Below are positions 63,637-64,000 of a stretch of 64,000 nt of DNA, piece by piece (within the stretch, counting starts at the first letter, position 1; every line of letters begins with the position of its first letter). Source of the stretch: Microbacterium sp. NC79 (lineage in GTDB: Bacteria; Actinomycetota; Actinomycetes; Actinomycetales; Microbacteriaceae); the NCBI RefSeq assembly GCF_019061125.1, contig NZ_JAHQYI010000002.1, positions 1-64,000 of the forward strand. The letters run 5' to 3'. A model generated the notes under the pieces. That model was given only the letters and a program-made list of their open reading frames with translations. It was not told where the DNA came from and searched no databases. The position numbers and the translations under genes were made by a program.

Positions 63637-64000
63637 ATGAGCACCCGACGAATCGCGACCGACGCATGGGAGAGTCTCTTCCGCGCCCAGCACGAGATTC
63701 TCGCGGAACTCTCCACCGATTTTGAAGACCGCGACATCTCACAGGGTGAGTACGACGTGCTCCTCACCGTCACCCGCGCCCCCGAGATGACCGCGCGATT
63801 GCGCGATGTGACCGCCCGCATGTTGATCAGCCAGCCGAGCGTCTCTCGCCTCGTCGACCGCATGGTGCAGCGAGGATTGCTCACCAAGTGCACCGATCCT
63901 GAAGACGGCCGCGGGTCGGTTCTGACAGCAACAGAGGCTGGCGCTCACGCTTTCCGCGTGCTCGCCACAGACCACGCGCGCTCCATCGCACATCGCATGT
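63637..64000 (+). CDS. MarR family regulator, cut by the window end
   Basis: The first 121 residues are visible, from MSTRRIATDAWESLFRAQHE. The winged helix is clear: RLRDVTARMLISQPSVSRLVDRMVQRGLLTKCTDPEDGRGSVLTATEAG, including the D-x-R wing. No stop is reached before 64000. A TATACAAT sequence about 20 bases upstream could be its -10 element. The target is unknown; its divergent neighbour is the DUF2207 gene. Confidence 0.82.
   Translation, partial: MSTRRIATDAWESLFRAQHEILAELSTDFEDRDISQGEYDVLLTVTRAPEMTARLRDVTARMLISQPSVSRLVDRMVQRGLLTKCTDPEDGRGSVLTATEAGAHAFRVLATDHARSIAHRM

Overview
The window is high-GC DNA from an actinobacterium, most likely a member of the Microbacteriaceae close to Microbacterium. 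This is inferred from gene content: DUF222/13E12 HNH protein, DUF2207 membrane protein, YhgE/Pip protein, FBP-type EF-G-binding protein, a mal operon with LacI-type operators, and actinobacterial tRNAs. Genes are dense, with many 1-4 base start/stop overlaps (ATGA, TAATG, GTGA).

Core part, 1-43,967. Position 1 lies in the leader of a probable rRNA operon that runs leftward out of the window. Next come a GH114-like lipoprotein, a PfkB kinase/ADP-ribosylglycohydrolase pair, tRNA-Met and tRNA-Thr, an M23 endopeptidase, and a TetR/YhgE/inositol-phosphatase operon with a strong palindromic operator. A BCCT osmolyte transporter is followed by tRNA-Tyr with a duplicated 3' end. A maltose/maltodextrin operon (malEFG plus two GH13 amylases) follows. 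Further on are yajQ, a MarR/MMPL exporter pair, a metal ABC importer behind two MntR/DtxR-like boxes, a secreted lysozyme-like protein, a SNF2 helicase, an assortment of metabolic enzymes, dinB, a first ars cluster (acr3, arsR-arsC fusion, arsC), a possibly frameshifted GH5 hydrolase, a DUF222 HNH protein and a GNAT.

Island, 43,968-61,435. Two Tn7-like units lie in tandem, 10 bp apart. Each starts with TGTCCGATCTCAC and ends with four approximately 19-bp repeats followed by GGACA. Unit A (3.7 kb) carries a cadmium cassette (cmtR-cadA-cadD-lspA). Unit B (13.8 kb) carries an unusual three-gene operon (zinc-ribbon/HEPN-like protein, ASCH protein, GNAT-PIN-GNAT-ASCH fusion), a HAD protein, a MerR/SulP pair, a second ars cluster with its own thioredoxin system, and at the right end tnsA followed by a tnsB that is cut off and joined to a headless FAD oxidoreductase. 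Element boundaries agree with a sharp drop in a short sequence (GGTTCC/GGAACC). By hand count it occurs about once per 0.5 kb in the core and once per about 3 kb in the island.

Right flank, 61,436-64,000. It holds a strong terminator with a possible small RNA, a DUF2207 membrane protein, and the start of a MarR-type regulator that runs off the window.

Functionally the island adds metal and metalloid tolerance (Cd efflux, As(III) efflux, As(V) reduction with dedicated thioredoxin) to a host that already has one ars cluster. It also adds a candidate RNA-targeting system that I do not recognise as described. No CRISPR array, prophage or complete autonomous transposase set was seen.
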